A stretch of 64,000 nucleotides of DNA from Bacillus sp. PAMC26568. GTDB taxonomy: Bacteria > Bacillota > Bacilli > Bacillales > Bacillaceae. Location: positions 2,108,001 to 2,172,000 of the forward strand of contig NZ_CP060137.1 of assembly GCF_014235785.1 (NCBI RefSeq). The letters run 5' to 3'. The stretch's first letter is position 1, and each line of letters opens with the position of its first letter. The notes under the pieces were generated by a model. That model saw only the letters and a list, made by a program, of their open reading frames with translations, did not search any database and had not been told where the DNA came from. Positions 55,590-64,000 of the stretch are shown piece after piece. Position numbers and translations under genes: made by a program.

Positions 55590-57122
55590 TTGAAGAAAAT
55601 AGCACTCGTTTTATTTTCAAGTATGCTGCTTACAGCTGGAGCTTGTACGAATCAAAGTGCAGGAACAGATTCAAAGCCTGCAGAAGATAGTGAAGCTTCA
55701 AAAAAACCAATGGAAATGAAAATTCATCTCCATTACAACAATGGTCTCGTCATTTTTAATGATGATTGGAAAACGTTTAAAAAAGCTGCAGAATATACAA
55801 ATGTAAATTTAAAGGGAACCGCTCCGAAAACATCGACTGACAGCCAGGAAGCCTTTAATTTAATGATTGCATCAGGCGAAATTCCTGATTTGGTTCACGG
55901 GACCAAGGCTGATTTAACGAAATACGGAAAAGAGGGAGCGTTCATGCCTCTTAATGACCTTATAGAGGAGCATGCGCCAAATATTAAGAAGTATTTAGAG
56001 GACATGGATGGCTTGGAAGAATTCGCAACAGCTTCTGACGGGAATTTATATTTTGTGCCATTTTTAGCTGATGGCCAGGCACAGCAAGGCTGGTTCCTCA
56101 GACAGGATTGGATGGAAAAGCTTGGACTTAAAACACCTAATACAACGGAAGAATTATATGAAGTTTTAAAAGCATTTAAAGAAAAGGATCCTAACGGAAA
56201 CGGTAAGCAGGATGAAATTCCTTACTTCTCAAGACTTCCTGAAAGTCTTGGAGATTTAACGATTTTATGGGGAGCACGCCATGACTTGTATTTAGATGGA
56301 GACAAGATTCAGTATGGCCCAAATGAAGAGAATTATGGCAAAGCACTTGAAGGTTTGGCAAAATGGTACGGAGAAAAATTGATCGACCCAGAGATTTTTA
56401 CAAGAGGAGCCAAAGCAAGAGATATATTGCTTGGCGATAACACTGGAGGCATAAGCCATGACTGGTTTGGAAGCACTGCCAGCTATAACAGCCTCTTAAA
56501 AGATCAAATCGAAGGGTTTAAATGGGAAACCTTTGCTCCACCGGAAAATACAGAAGGCGAGAGAGTGGAACCGACAGTACGTAATCCGTTTGGAGACAAT
56601 GCCGGGGTTGCCATTGGGCATTCAACGAAAGATCCTGTCAGAGTCATTAAATACCTTGATTTCTTCTATTCAGAAGAAGGCCGCCGTCTTATGAACTATG
56701 GGGTTGAGGGAGAAACGTATGACCTTGTTGACGGTAAGCCTGTATTCAAAGAAGAAATTCTAAACACGCCTGATGTTCCGACAACGCTTCGCGGAGAGGG
56801 ATCTCAGATTATCTTCTCCTACCATCAAGATTTCGAATATGAAAAGCAGTGGCTGAATCCGATTGCATTAAAAGGTATAGAAGAATATACCGCAAATAAA
56901 TATTTTGCTGAGCCATTGCCGCCATTCTCCTTTACGGAAGAAGAAGAAAAGAAAGTGACTGAAATCGCAGCCGACTTAAAAACGTATCGTGATGAAACGA
57001 TGCAAAAATGGGTCATGGGTGCTGAAAAAGTAGATTACAAGAAATTCCAAGAGCAGCTTGAGAAACTTGGTGTAAAAGAATATATCGAGCTTCATCAGAA
57101 AGCATACGAAAGAGCTAAATAA
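55590..57122 (+). CDS. Sugar-binding lipoprotein of the importer
   Basis: 510 residues. Signal peptide with lipobox TAGAC; long extracellular solute-binding domain of the LplA/YtcQ size class. Recognisable pieces: IHLHYNNGLVIFNDDWKTFK, FNLMIASGEIPDLVHG, FLRQDWMEKLGLKTPNTTEELYEVLKAFKEKDPNGNGKQDE (the canonical calcium-like DPNGNGKQDE loop of this class). TTG start at 55590, with AAGGGGGAAATC just upstream. It delivers the uronyl disaccharide to the two permeases. The downstream GH88 enzyme gives the best clue to the ligand. Confidence 0.9.
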   Translation: MKKIALVLFSSMLLTAGACTNQSAGTDSKPAEDSEASKKPMEMKIHLHYNNGLVIFNDDWKTFKKAAEYTNVNLKGTAPKTSTDSQEAFNLMIASGEIPDLVHGTKADLTKYGKEGAFMPLNDLIEEHAPNIKKYLEDMDGLEEFATASDGNLYFVPFLADGQAQQGWFLRQDWMEKLGLKTPNTTEELYEVLKAFKEKDPNGNGKQDEIPYFSRLPESLGDLTILWGARHDLYLDGDKIQYGPNEENYGKALEGLAKWYGEKLIDPEIFTRGAKARDILLGDNTGGISHDWFGSTASYNSLLKDQIEGFKWETFAPPENTEGERVEPTVRNPFGDNAGVAIGHSTKDPVRVIKYLDFFYSEEGRRLMNYGVEGETYDLVDGKPVFKEEILNTPDVPTTLRGEGSQIIFSYHQDFEYEKQWLNPIALKGIEEYTANKYFAEPLPPFSFTEEEEKKVTEIAADLKTYRDETMQKWVMGAEKVDYKKFQEQLEKLGVKEYIELHQKAYERAK

Positions 57123-57149
57123 AGGGTAAGAAAGGACTGAGAGCAAAAC

Positions 57150-58358
57150 ATGATCAAGCAGCAGTCAGAAATCAGCAAGGTTGCGGACGAAGGTCTTCTT
57201 CAAAAAGAGAGGTTCTCTGTCCGTCCTCAGGTAAATCGTGAATTTTACGAAGAAGCAATGGCTTATATTCTCGAGAAAATCGATCAGAATCTTCATGCTT
57301 TCACTTATAAGTTTCCAAGTCCGAGCAGCAATAACCTGGTTTATCAAGCGATTGATAATGTGGAATGGACGACAAGCTTCTGGACAGGAATGCTTTGGCT
57401 AGCCTATGAATACACAGGAGATGAAAAGTACAGGAGAGTTGCTGAAGAACATGTTGATAGTTTTGATCAGAGAATTCGTAAGCAAATTGAGGTCGCCCAT
57501 CATGATGTCGGATTCCTCTATACCCTTTCATCTGTCAGTGCTTACAAAGTAACTGGAGATGAAAAAGGGAAAGAAGCTGCATTAAAAGCCGCACAGCTCT
57601 TGATGACCCGCTATTACGAAAAAGCAGGCATCATCCAGGCATGGGGAGATTTAAGCGATCCAAAACAGCAAGGCAGGATGATTATTGACTGTACGATGAA
57701 TCTCCCTCTCTTGTACTGGGCAAGCGAAATAACTGGAGATAAAGCCTATCGCGAGGCTGCATATAGTCACGCAAAACAGTCTGCCCATTATATTGTAAGG
57801 CCTGATGCCTCAACGTTTCATACGTTCTATATGGATCCAGTGACTGGGAAACCGCTATACGGAAACACTCATCAAGGGTTTTCAGATGACTCTTGCTGGG
57901 CGAGAGGGCAAGCATGGGGAATTTACGGTTTCCCTTTAAGCTATCATTACACAGGAGATTCAAGTTTTATAGAGGTTACGAAAAAACTGGCCAATTATTT
58001 TCTGAATCGGCTTCCCGAAGATTCCGTTTGCTACTGGGATCTCATATTTACAGAAGGTTCAGAGGAGAGAGACAGTTCAGCAGCTGCCATTGCAGCTTGC
58101 GGCTTGCTTCAATTAAGCAAAAATCTTCCGCTTGCAGATGATCTGAAACCGTACTATGAAACTAGCGCTTTGCACATGATTCATTCACTGGCTTCATATT
58201 ACACAACAAAAGAAGAGCCTCATGCAAATGGCATTTTGAAGCATGCTGTGTACTACAAGGGCGGTAATCTTGGAGTAGACGAAAGCTGTATCTGGGGTGA
58301 TTACTACTATATGGAAGCACTGACAAGAATATTGAAGGATTGGAAAATGTACTGGTGA
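57150..58358 (+). CDS. ugl: GH88 unsaturated glucuronyl hydrolase
   Basis: 402 residues, no signal peptide, so the enzyme acts in the cytosol on imported sugars. It has the six-helical-hairpin GH88 pattern: VEWTTSFWTGMLWLAYEYTGD, HHDVGFLY, MIIDCTMNLPLLYWAS, SDDSCWARGQAWGIYGF. The two acidic residues, Asp119 and Asp180, are 61 apart. The catalytic pair of the Bacillus sp. GL1 enzyme, Asp88 and Asp149, is also 61 apart. GH88 hydrates the 4,5-double bond of unsaturated uronic acids from glycosaminoglycan or related lyase products. No lyase is encoded here. Confidence 0.92.
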   Translation: MIKQQSEISKVADEGLLQKERFSVRPQVNREFYEEAMAYILEKIDQNLHAFTYKFPSPSSNNLVYQAIDNVEWTTSFWTGMLWLAYEYTGDEKYRRVAEEHVDSFDQRIRKQIEVAHHDVGFLYTLSSVSAYKVTGDEKGKEAALKAAQLLMTRYYEKAGIIQAWGDLSDPKQQGRMIIDCTMNLPLLYWASEITGDKAYREAAYSHAKQSAHYIVRPDASTFHTFYMDPVTGKPLYGNTHQGFSDDSCWARGQAWGIYGFPLSYHYTGDSSFIEVTKKLANYFLNRLPEDSVCYWDLIFTEGSEERDSSAAAIAACGLLQLSKNLPLADDLKPYYETSALHMIHSLASYYTTKEEPHANGILKHAVYYKGGNLGVDESCIWGDYYYMEALTRILKDWKMYW

Positions 58359-58360
58359 TT

Positions 58361-58437
58361 AGAAAAGCGCAAGCGCCTTGGTCAGCTCCGAAAGGCAGAG
58401 CCGTTCTGACCGAGGAGTTAGGCGCTGGAGCTGGACA
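58361..58437 (+). repeat. REP-like Bacillus repeat, copy C (short form)
   Basis: Starts AGAAAAGCGCAAGCGCC, TTGGTCAGCTC, folds back through CTGACCGA and ends GGCGCTGGAGCTGGAC. It begins three bases after the GH88 stop. It shares a 31-base identical opening with copy D. Confidence 0.8.
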
Positions 58438-58473
58438 TAGATGGCTAGAAGTTATCTGAATTTTGATCGCATT

Positions 58474-58548
58474 AGAAAAGCGCAAGCGCCTTGGTCAGCT
58501 CAGGCATGGAAGAGAAATTCTGACTAGCAGTTGGGTGATGAGCTAGGG
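58474..58548 (+). repeat. REP-like Bacillus repeat, copy D (short, degraded)
   Basis: Same opening as copy C, then the right half has decayed (GTTGGGTGATGAGCTAG). The 58359-58692 gap otherwise holds only the terminator at 58585. Confidence 0.7.
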
Positions 58549-58584
58549 ATCTATTCGCAAAATAAAATACTTCCTTAACTCGTA

Positions 58585-58629
58585 AAAAGCTGACTCATAA
58601 CTATTTAAATCGTTTGAGTCAGCCTTTTT
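58585..58629 (+). terminator. Terminator behind the GH88 operon region
   Basis: AAAAAGCTGACTCA...TGAGTCAGC then TTTTTT: a 9-bp GCTGACTCA stem with a 17-base loop and T run. Confidence 0.75.
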
Positions 58630-58692
58630 TCAGAGAATCATATAAGAAGCAACTTTATATCAGAGGTCGGTCCCTTAAAAGGAGGTTTAACA

Positions 58693-59316
58693 ATGGCAGA
58701 AAGAGGCTTGCTAAGCGGAATCTATTTATTCATGGAGTGGATTGCGCGATTTGTATATTTGCAATTTTTATGGGCTGTTTTTTCGGTAGCCGGTCTGATC
58801 GGATTCGGTTTTTTTCCGGCAACATTCACCATGTTTGCGATAACAAGGAAGTGGATTAGGGGGAATACAGATCTTTCCCTCTTTAAAACATTCAAGGAGA
58901 TGTTTCGCCGTGACTTTTTAAAAACCAACGCTATTGGGTGGATGACAGCAGCAGCTGGATTCATTCTCTATTTTTATTTGCGGCAATTTCAATCACTAAC
59001 CGGCACTTTATCAATCGTCCTGTTTTTTCTTGCTCTAATCCTCTGTCTTATATTCATCATGACATTATTTTTTCTTGCACCTGTTTATGCGCAATATGAG
59101 CTCTCAGTTCTTCAATCTGTAAAGATTGCAGCGATGATGGCACTTTCACATCCCTTGCATGTGATCTCGATGGGATTTACGATTTATTGTTTCATCTTGT
59201 TCATGCAGAAAATACCTGGACTTCTTCCTTTTTTCAGCTTCAGTTATCTCGTATTCGCTTTAATGTGGATTGCAAATCTTGCATTTATGAGAAAGGAAAA
59301 AGCGCCTGGCTTATAA
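58693..59316 (+). CDS. YesL-like (DUF624) membrane protein
   Basis: 207 residues with five or so hydrophobic segments. The lead AERGLLSGIYLFMEWIARFVYLQFLWAVFSVAGLIGFGFFPATFTMFAI, with its GFFPA turn, and the RKWIRGNTDLSLFKTFKEMFRRDF loop match the YesL/DUF624 family, often linked to sugar ABC operons such as yesLMNOPQRS. Here it lies a few hundred bases behind the GH88 operon on the same strand but behind a terminator, so a link is only suggested. AAAAGGAGGTT precedes the ATG. Function unknown. Confidence 0.85.
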   Translation: MAERGLLSGIYLFMEWIARFVYLQFLWAVFSVAGLIGFGFFPATFTMFAITRKWIRGNTDLSLFKTFKEMFRRDFLKTNAIGWMTAAAGFILYFYLRQFQSLTGTLSIVLFFLALILCLIFIMTLFFLAPVYAQYELSVLQSVKIAAMMALSHPLHVISMGFTIYCFILFMQKIPGLLPFFSFSYLVFALMWIANLAFMRKEKAPGL

Positions 59317-59429
59317 CTGCTGCTTTGTTCATCAATGGACCGAAGCGGCTATTTTTTTGCAATAGGTTTTTATCCGACTAAATTAGGGCATATAATGATT
59401 GCTATGATCTAAATTTAGGAGGAGTTTTA

Positions 59430-60869
59430 TTGGCAATGCTGCACGTTCATAAGCTGAAAAAGAAGCGGGTTCTGCTTCTCGTTCTTATTCTTATTATTTT
59501 AATCAGCACCGTAATTTACCAAAGCTACAAACCTCTTCCGAACAATATTTCCTATGAAGGCGATGTTCATAAAGTAGAAGAAGTCACTTTTTTATATGAC
59601 TTGACCTATAAAAAAGACCGCAGAGTAAAAGCAGATCAAATGATATTTGATGCGATTTTTAAAGCGATTGATGATGCTGAGGATTTTATCGTGATCGACC
59701 TGTTCTTATTCAATGGCTACTACGATAAAGGGGAAACATATCCGAAAATCAGTGAAAAATTAACGAAGAAGCTTCTTAAGAAGAAGAAAGAAAATCCTGA
59801 AATGGATATTGTTTTTATCACAGATGAAATAAATACATCGTATGGATCTCATCCTTCTAAGGAGTTAGATGCATTTAAGGAGGCAGGCATTAATGTTATT
59901 ATGTCAGACTTGAATGCACTGCGGGATTCGAATCCGCTCTATTCCAGTGTATGGCGAACATTTATTCAATGGTTCGGCCAATCAGGCCCTGGCTGGCTTT
60001 CAAATCCTTTTGGAGAAACGGCTCCAGATATTAATGTAAGATCCTATTTTAAATTGTTTAATGTAAAAGCGAATCATCGTAAAGCTATTGCTACTGAGAA
60101 AACCACGATCGTCTCATCTGCCAATCCTCACGATGCGAGCGGCTACCATTCAAATACCGCTTTTCAGGTAAGCGGCAATATTATTGGTGATGTGCTCAAA
60201 TCAGAGCAGGCCATATCAGATTATTCCGGAGGGCCAAAGCTTCCTGAATATAAAAAAACGGATAATGAAAAAGGAAATATTGAGGTTCAACTATTAACAG
60301 AAGGTAAAATTCATAAACATCTCTTAGAAGCCATAAACGCATCTGAAAAAGATGATACCATTTGGTTGGGGATGTTTTACCTTGCAGAGAGAAAAGTCAT
60401 CGAATCTCTTATTTCTGCATCCAACAGGGGAGTAGAAATTAAAATGATTTTAGATCCTAACCAAAATGCATTCGGACAGGAAAAAATTGGCCTGCCGAAT
60501 CGTCCGGTTGCAGAAGAACTTTTGGAAGACAGCAAAAACAAAATCGAAATTCGATGGTACAACACAACCAAAGAACAATATCATCCGAAAATAATCTTCA
60601 TAAAAGGAAAAGAAAAATCGACAATCATAAGCGGTTCTGCCAACTTTACACAGCGAAATCTTGATGATTTAAACCTCGAAAATGACATAAAAATTGCTGC
60701 TCCTGCTAATGAAAAAGTGATGAAGGATGTAGAAAGCTATTTTAACCGTTTATGGACGAATGAAGATGCAGACTTTACTCTTGATTTTGAGGAATACAGG
60801 GATGATATGCCATTTTTCAAACGTTCCATTTATGCGGTTCAGAAGCTTTTCAGATTTACTACTTATTGA
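59430..60869 (+). CDS. Phospholipase D-like protein with degenerate HKD motifs
   Basis: 479 residues with one N-terminal membrane anchor (residues ~14-31, LLLVLILIILISTVIY). Two PLD-type repeats are visible: NHRKAIATEKTTIVSSANPHD in the first and YHPKIIFIKGKEKSTIISGSANFTQ in the second. The expected HxK-x4-D is HxK followed by Glu in one and by Lys/Gly in the other, so the Asp is lost while His and Lys remain. The fold fits cardiolipin-synthase-like membrane PLD proteins; activity is unclear. TTG 59430 has GGAGG seven bases upstream and is preferred to ATG 59436. Confidence 0.85.
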   Translation: MAMLHVHKLKKKRVLLLVLILIILISTVIYQSYKPLPNNISYEGDVHKVEEVTFLYDLTYKKDRRVKADQMIFDAIFKAIDDAEDFIVIDLFLFNGYYDKGETYPKISEKLTKKLLKKKKENPEMDIVFITDEINTSYGSHPSKELDAFKEAGINVIMSDLNALRDSNPLYSSVWRTFIQWFGQSGPGWLSNPFGETAPDINVRSYFKLFNVKANHRKAIATEKTTIVSSANPHDASGYHSNTAFQVSGNIIGDVLKSEQAISDYSGGPKLPEYKKTDNEKGNIEVQLLTEGKIHKHLLEAINASEKDDTIWLGMFYLAERKVIESLISASNRGVEIKMILDPNQNAFGQEKIGLPNRPVAEELLEDSKNKIEIRWYNTTKEQYHPKIIFIKGKEKSTIISGSANFTQRNLDDLNLENDIKIAAPANEKVMKDVESYFNRLWTNEDADFTLDFEEYRDDMPFFKRSIYAVQKLFRFTTY

Positions 60870-60895
60870 AAGGAAGGCTGCCGATCGCGCCTGTG

Positions 60896-60922
60896 AGCTG
60901 GATACCTGCTGCCAGCTTTTTT
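60896..60922 (+). terminator. Terminator behind the PLD-like gene
   Basis: AGCTGG and CCAGCT form a 6-bp stem with a 10-base loop and a T run. Confidence 0.6.
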
Positions 60923-61005
60923 CTATTGATAAATTTGAGTTATTTTCATCCTCTAAAAAGGATTTTTAAAGTTGAAAATCCAATTATATAGTAGAGGTGA
61001 AAAGG

Positions 61006-61851
61006 ATGAAATTAGTAGAATATACAGACAGAAGATTATATTGCGAAAAAGTTGAACCATTCCTATTGCAAAAGGAAGCTGAGAATAATCTGACTCTTGG
61101 ATTGATCGGAACTTTTCATCGAACAGTTCCTGCTGCAAATGTTTATACGGCAATTGTTGAAGCAGATGAACAAATTGCGATGACATTGCTTATGACACCA
61201 CCTCATAATTTGATTCTTTCGATTAATGAAGATGTAATGAGTGAAAGAATGATGATTGAGACAGTTCGGTCACTTGTCCAGAATGGTATGCATTTTCCCG
61301 GAGTTGTTGGTGAGCGCAAATGGACAGAAGTATTTGCAAGGGTATGGGCAGATGAAACTTCACGGAGGGCTGCCATAGCAATGGAACAAAAAATTTACAT
61401 CTTGAAAGAAGTTTCCGCCATTCAGCAGAGCAGAGGTAAATTTATGCTCGCTGATTTATCGCACCATCCGCTCCTGACAGAATGGATGGTTGATTTCATG
61501 AATTACACGAACGAGCCTCCGATCAGTATAGAGAATGCTGCCGGAAGAATGAAGCAGTTTATTAAGGAAAAGTCGGTCTTTTTATGGATGGCAGATGATA
61601 TTCCTGTATCGATGGCGAAAAAATCAAGATCTACTAAAAATGGAGTTTGTGTATCTCTTGTCTATACGCCGGACGAATTAAGAGGAAAGGGTTTTGCAAG
61701 CAGCTGTGTGGCAGAACTAAGCAGGCACCTTTTAGAAGACTATGCATTTTGCACACTGTACACTGACCTTGCAAATCCGACGTCGAACAGCATCTATCAA
61801 AAAATAGGCTACAGCCCAATTCAAGATTCTGTTATGATTTCATTTTCATAG
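61006..61851 (+). CDS. GNAT-family acetyltransferase
   Basis: 281 residues from ATG 61006; AGAGGTGAAAAGG precedes it. The C-terminal half is a GNAT domain: SVFLWMADDIPVSMAKK, VSLVYTPDELRGKGFASSCVAELSRHLLE (RGKGFA acetyl-CoA loop) and YTDLANPTSNSIYQKIGY. The N-terminal 130 residues, EPFLLQKEAENNLTLGLIGTF and so on, occur in a common subgroup of predicted acetyltransferases in Bacilli. The acceptor is unknown. A perfect-stem terminator follows. Confidence 0.87.
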   Translation: MKLVEYTDRRLYCEKVEPFLLQKEAENNLTLGLIGTFHRTVPAANVYTAIVEADEQIAMTLLMTPPHNLILSINEDVMSERMMIETVRSLVQNGMHFPGVVGERKWTEVFARVWADETSRRAAIAMEQKIYILKEVSAIQQSRGKFMLADLSHHPLLTEWMVDFMNYTNEPPISIENAAGRMKQFIKEKSVFLWMADDIPVSMAKKSRSTKNGVCVSLVYTPDELRGKGFASSCVAELSRHLLEDYAFCTLYTDLANPTSNSIYQKIGYSPIQDSVMISFS

Positions 61852-61856
61852 ATTTT

Positions 61857-61892
61857 AAAAAACACTTTCAGATTAGAATGAAAGTGTTTTTT
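61857..61892. terminator. Terminator behind the GNAT gene
   Basis: AAAAAACACTTTC and GAAAGTGTTTTTT form a 13-bp perfect stem with a 10-base loop and T run. Confidence 0.9.
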
Positions 61893-61986
61893 AGGCTCTA
61901 TTTCTGTGAACATACTTAATAAACACAAGTTGAACGGTTTCATTCTATTACAAAGGTGGAAATAAAAGGACAAAGGCGGTGAGAGA

Positions 61987-63309
61987 ATGAACACACAGGT
62001 TTTAGTTATCGGAGGCGGAGTAGGCGGTTTAACAGCTGCTTTGAAGCTTGCCAAATGCGGAGTGGATGTATGTGTTGTCGAACAGACGAAAGGTTCTGCA
62101 CTAACATATAAAGGGGAGTTACTGCAGCCGAAAAGCCTGGAAATCTTTTCTCAAATTGGGATTGAAAAGCCCATTATAGAGGCTGGTCATCAAATAAATG
62201 AAATAGAAATGCAAGAAATGAAAAGAAAAAAAGGCAGTTTCATCAAATTGGGCGCAGCCACAATGAGGTATAACATTATTGAAAGTAAATACAATTTTGC
62301 CTTGATGATTCCTCATGAAAAACTGAAGGCCGTTCTGCTCAAAAAAGCGCAGGAGCATTCAAACTTTCATTACATCCAGCCTGCCAGATTCAATGGATTT
62401 AAAGACGGATGTGCTGTTGTATTTATGAATAATGAAGAGACTATCATAAAAGCCGATTATTACATTGGAGCTGAGGGCAGAAGATCAAGGGTGAGAAACG
62501 CCATGGATATCAAATTAATTGAACATGAATATGATCATCACTTTCTAACGGTGACGTTTGAAAGGCCGTCAGAGCTTACTGAGGGAAAAATCATTTCAAC
62601 GCCTCATGTCTTTTTCGGTCTTTTCCCACTGCCAAATCAAGAGGTAAAAACCGTTTATTTAATTCAATCTGGAGAATATCAATCGCTAAAAGAACGCGGA
62701 ATCGAGCATATACACAAAAAGTATATCGATTTATGTCCTGAACTAGATGGATTTGTGACGAAATTGACAGACTGGAAGAAGATTCAGCTGATGATTCCTG
62801 TTCATTTTCATGCTGACACATACGTGAAAGGTAATATGGCGATTATCGGTGATTCTGCACATAATGTACATCCTATGGCAGGGGAGGGGATCAATCTTGC
62901 CATTCAGGACGGTGATGTGCTTGGGGAATTGCTTTGCTGGATGTATAAGTATAAAGAACATGATGCCAGGAATTTAAAATGGTATGAAAATGTCCGCAAA
63001 TCTAGAGTAGAGTTCATCTTAAATTTAAGTCACTTAGCAGCTCTTGCCTACTCAAAACCATTTCGGTACTTTGGCTCTCTGAGAAATAGAAGTCTTCAGC
63101 AAATGACAGAAGATGAAAAACTTCATACAAAACAAATGCCCAATATATCTGGTCTTGGCATTTGGAAAGAATCCTTTTTTGATCGTCTCGTTCAGATTGG
63201 TATGCTTCCTCCCCGAACTATGCAAAATATTGAACTCCTGCATACTAGATATATGTATACGTACGAAAATGATTATCCGTGGGAATCCAAAGGGAGGTAT
63301 GGATCATGA
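61987..63309 (+). CDS. FAD-dependent monooxygenase (hydroxylase family)
   Basis: 440 residues. FAD motif one VLVIGGGVGGLTAALKLAKCG with the acidic end VVEQ, the DG-type motif GAEGRRSRVRNA, and the second FAD motif MAIIGDSAHNVHPMAGEGINLAIQDGDVLGELL are those of aromatic-ring or ubiquinone-type flavin hydroxylases (PHBH class). NADPH and O2 are the likely co-substrates; the organic substrate is unknown. GGCGGTGAGAGA precedes the ATG. The stop overlaps the start of a 22-codon ORF (ATGA). Confidence 0.88.
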   Translation: MNTQVLVIGGGVGGLTAALKLAKCGVDVCVVEQTKGSALTYKGELLQPKSLEIFSQIGIEKPIIEAGHQINEIEMQEMKRKKGSFIKLGAATMRYNIIESKYNFALMIPHEKLKAVLLKKAQEHSNFHYIQPARFNGFKDGCAVVFMNNEETIIKADYYIGAEGRRSRVRNAMDIKLIEHEYDHHFLTVTFERPSELTEGKIISTPHVFFGLFPLPNQEVKTVYLIQSGEYQSLKERGIEHIHKKYIDLCPELDGFVTKLTDWKKIQLMIPVHFHADTYVKGNMAIIGDSAHNVHPMAGEGINLAIQDGDVLGELLCWMYKYKEHDARNLKWYENVRKSRVEFILNLSHLAALAYSKPFRYFGSLRNRSLQQMTEDEKLHTKQMPNISGLGIWKESFFDRLVQIGMLPPRTMQNIELLHTRYMYTYENDYPWESKGRYGS

Positions 63310-63374
63310 TTTTAACAGAGTATTTCCGTTTGTTCAATGCGAGAAGCTTAATGCATTCTGCAAAAAGACATTAA
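63306..63374 (+). CDS. 22-codon ORF coupled to the monooxygenase stop
   Basis: ATG 63306 overlaps the TGA of the previous gene and has AAAGGGAGG ten bases upstream. It encodes MILTEYFRLFNARSLMHSAK plus two residues. It may be a remnant of a deleted downstream gene or chance; no homologue is recognised. Confidence 0.25.
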   Translation: MILTEYFRLFNARSLMHSAKRH

Positions 63375-63393
63375 AGACTTCAAATAATAAATG

Positions 63394-63425
63394 AAATAGA
63401 CCAGCTTATAAAAGCTGGTCTATTT
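63394..63425. terminator. Bidirectional terminator
   Basis: AAATAGACCAGCTT and AAGCTGGTCTATTT form a 14-bp perfect stem around ATAA with T-rich flanks, between convergent genes. Confidence 0.92.
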
Positions 63426-63999
63426 TTTCAATCATATGGAGAAAAAAGCGTTCCGTTTCTGCAGAATCATCAAATTTGGCCTGTGCCTGCTTTTCATTTC
63501 CCCCGCCTTTGCCTTTAAAGAAAGAAAGGTACTCTTTAAATAATGTGCCGCAATGGAGTGTCCCTTTTTGTGAAAGAAAGACGCATCTTTCATCGAGAGA
63601 AGCGAGAAGAACATAAGATCTTCCTGATTCGAGTAAGCGGGCTGCAATCATTTGAAGTTCTTTTAACGATTTCTTTTCAAATAGGTTATGAACGAATTGT
63701 GCTTGCTGTTCGTTTCCAATTTTCTCAGCTATAAAAGCAGCATTATCTGCTTTCAGCTGTTCATTTTCTTTCTGTAAAAGTTTTGTTTCCTGATCAAGTG
63801 CCTGCAATCTAGAAGGAATATCTGTTTTTGAAGTTTGGAAGAATTGGCTCGTAATCTGTACGGTATCCAGGCTGGTTTGATAATCAGCAAGTGCACGGAA
63901 ACCGCATTTAAAATGCAGGCGGATCCTGCCTTTTTGTTTTTCGGTTTTCATTAGCTTCAGGATTCCGATTTCTCCTGTGCGTTCAACATGTGTGCCGCA
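63406..63999 (-). CDS. Alanyl-tRNA editing protein (AlaX-L with DHHA1), 5' end outside window
   Basis: The frame is open to the window edge; the visible part opens with CGTHVERTGEIGILKL, the C-terminal zinc/editing motif (Cys and His of the CxxxH pair) of AlaRS/AlaX editing domains, then GRIRLHFKCGFRAL. A coiled-coil linker follows (RLQALDQETKLLQKENEQLKADNAAFIAEK), then a DHHA1-like domain with the glycine-rich FKGKGGGNEKQAQAKF loop. Such proteins deacylate mischarged Ser- or Gly-tRNA(Ala). The N-terminal part and start lie beyond base 64000. ATG 63951 is internal, not the true start. Confidence 0.87.
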   Translation of the reverse strand, partial: CGTHVERTGEIGILKLMKTEKQKGRIRLHFKCGFRALADYQTSLDTVQITSQFFQTSKTDIPSRLQALDQETKLLQKENEQLKADNAAFIAEKIGNEQQAQFVHNLFEKKSLKELQMIAARLLESGRSYVLLASLDERCVFLSQKGTLHCGTLFKEYLSFFKGKGGGNEKQAQAKFDDSAETERFFLHMIEKIDQLL

Positions 64000-64000
64000 G

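Noticed and set aside
53643..57122. Rhamnogalacturonan (yes/yte) operon
   Set aside because: The hydrolase has the GH88 glucuronyl-type catalytic spacing and no GH105 or rhamnogalacturonan lyase accompanies it.

Overview
The window looks like chromosome from a low-GC, endospore-forming Bacillaceae close to Bacillus/Metabacillus. The support is a tricistronic GerA-type germinant receptor, a YhcN-type spore lipoprotein, a squalene/sporulene-type cyclase, a glcU-gdh pair, and the odhAB genes next to a MoxR/VWA pair, a neighbourhood I recall from B. subtilis (yojN-yojO-odhAB). No rRNA, tRNA, CRISPR or phage genes were seen. Genus assignment is inference.

Layout. 1-6.4 kb: end of a VanW gene, a YitT membrane protein, a decayed SDR gene, small proteins, a MocR regulator with two luciferase-like flavin oxidoreductases, and a cysteine-poor HesB-like protein. 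6.4-10.1 kb (minus): germinant receptor operon. 10.4-18.1 kb: moxR/VWA operon, a frameshifted VOC gene, then odhA-odhB behind a SigA promoter with a cre-like site at its start point. 18.2-29.3 kb: AtoE-type transporter, a 205-bp inverted-repeat element, old-yellow-enzyme reductase, C45 hydrolase, RsbR-like stressosome protein with a SigB-like promoter, S9 peptidase, SDR, Eis-like acetyltransferase, sqhC and a small conserved protein. 29.4-36.1 kb: aldehyde dehydrogenase with a clear cre site, a nucleotidyltransferase, an IS1595-type element carrying a GyrI-like passenger gene, and glcU-gdh.

36.2-44.7 kb is the most unusual region. After a serine-resolvase remnant comes one co-directional run: lipoprotein binding protein, cytosolic alkaline-phosphatase-superfamily hydrolase, two permeases, ATPase, DeoR regulator, Cof-type HAD phosphatase and D-serine ammonia-lyase. 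Together they suggest import of a phosphorylated (perhaps phosphodiester) compound that releases D-serine, which would be deaminated to pyruvate. This is inference.

44.9-49.4 kb holds a MITE with perfect 8-bp target duplication and an HrtBA/HssRS haem-stress module with a GTTCAT direct-repeat operator. 49.6-58.4 kb carries a PAS-STAS protein, the YhcN lipoprotein and an operon for unsaturated uronyl disaccharides (membrane AraC regulator, two permeases, binding protein, GH88 hydrolase). 58.4-64 kb holds two short REP-like repeats, a YesL-like protein, a phospholipase-D-like protein, a GNAT, an FAD monooxygenase and a partial alanyl-tRNA editing gene.

Four copies of a GCGCC...GGTCAGCT repeat (29.5, 34.3, 58.4 and 58.5 kb), the MITE, the IS element and the resolvase scrap mark the accessory segments.
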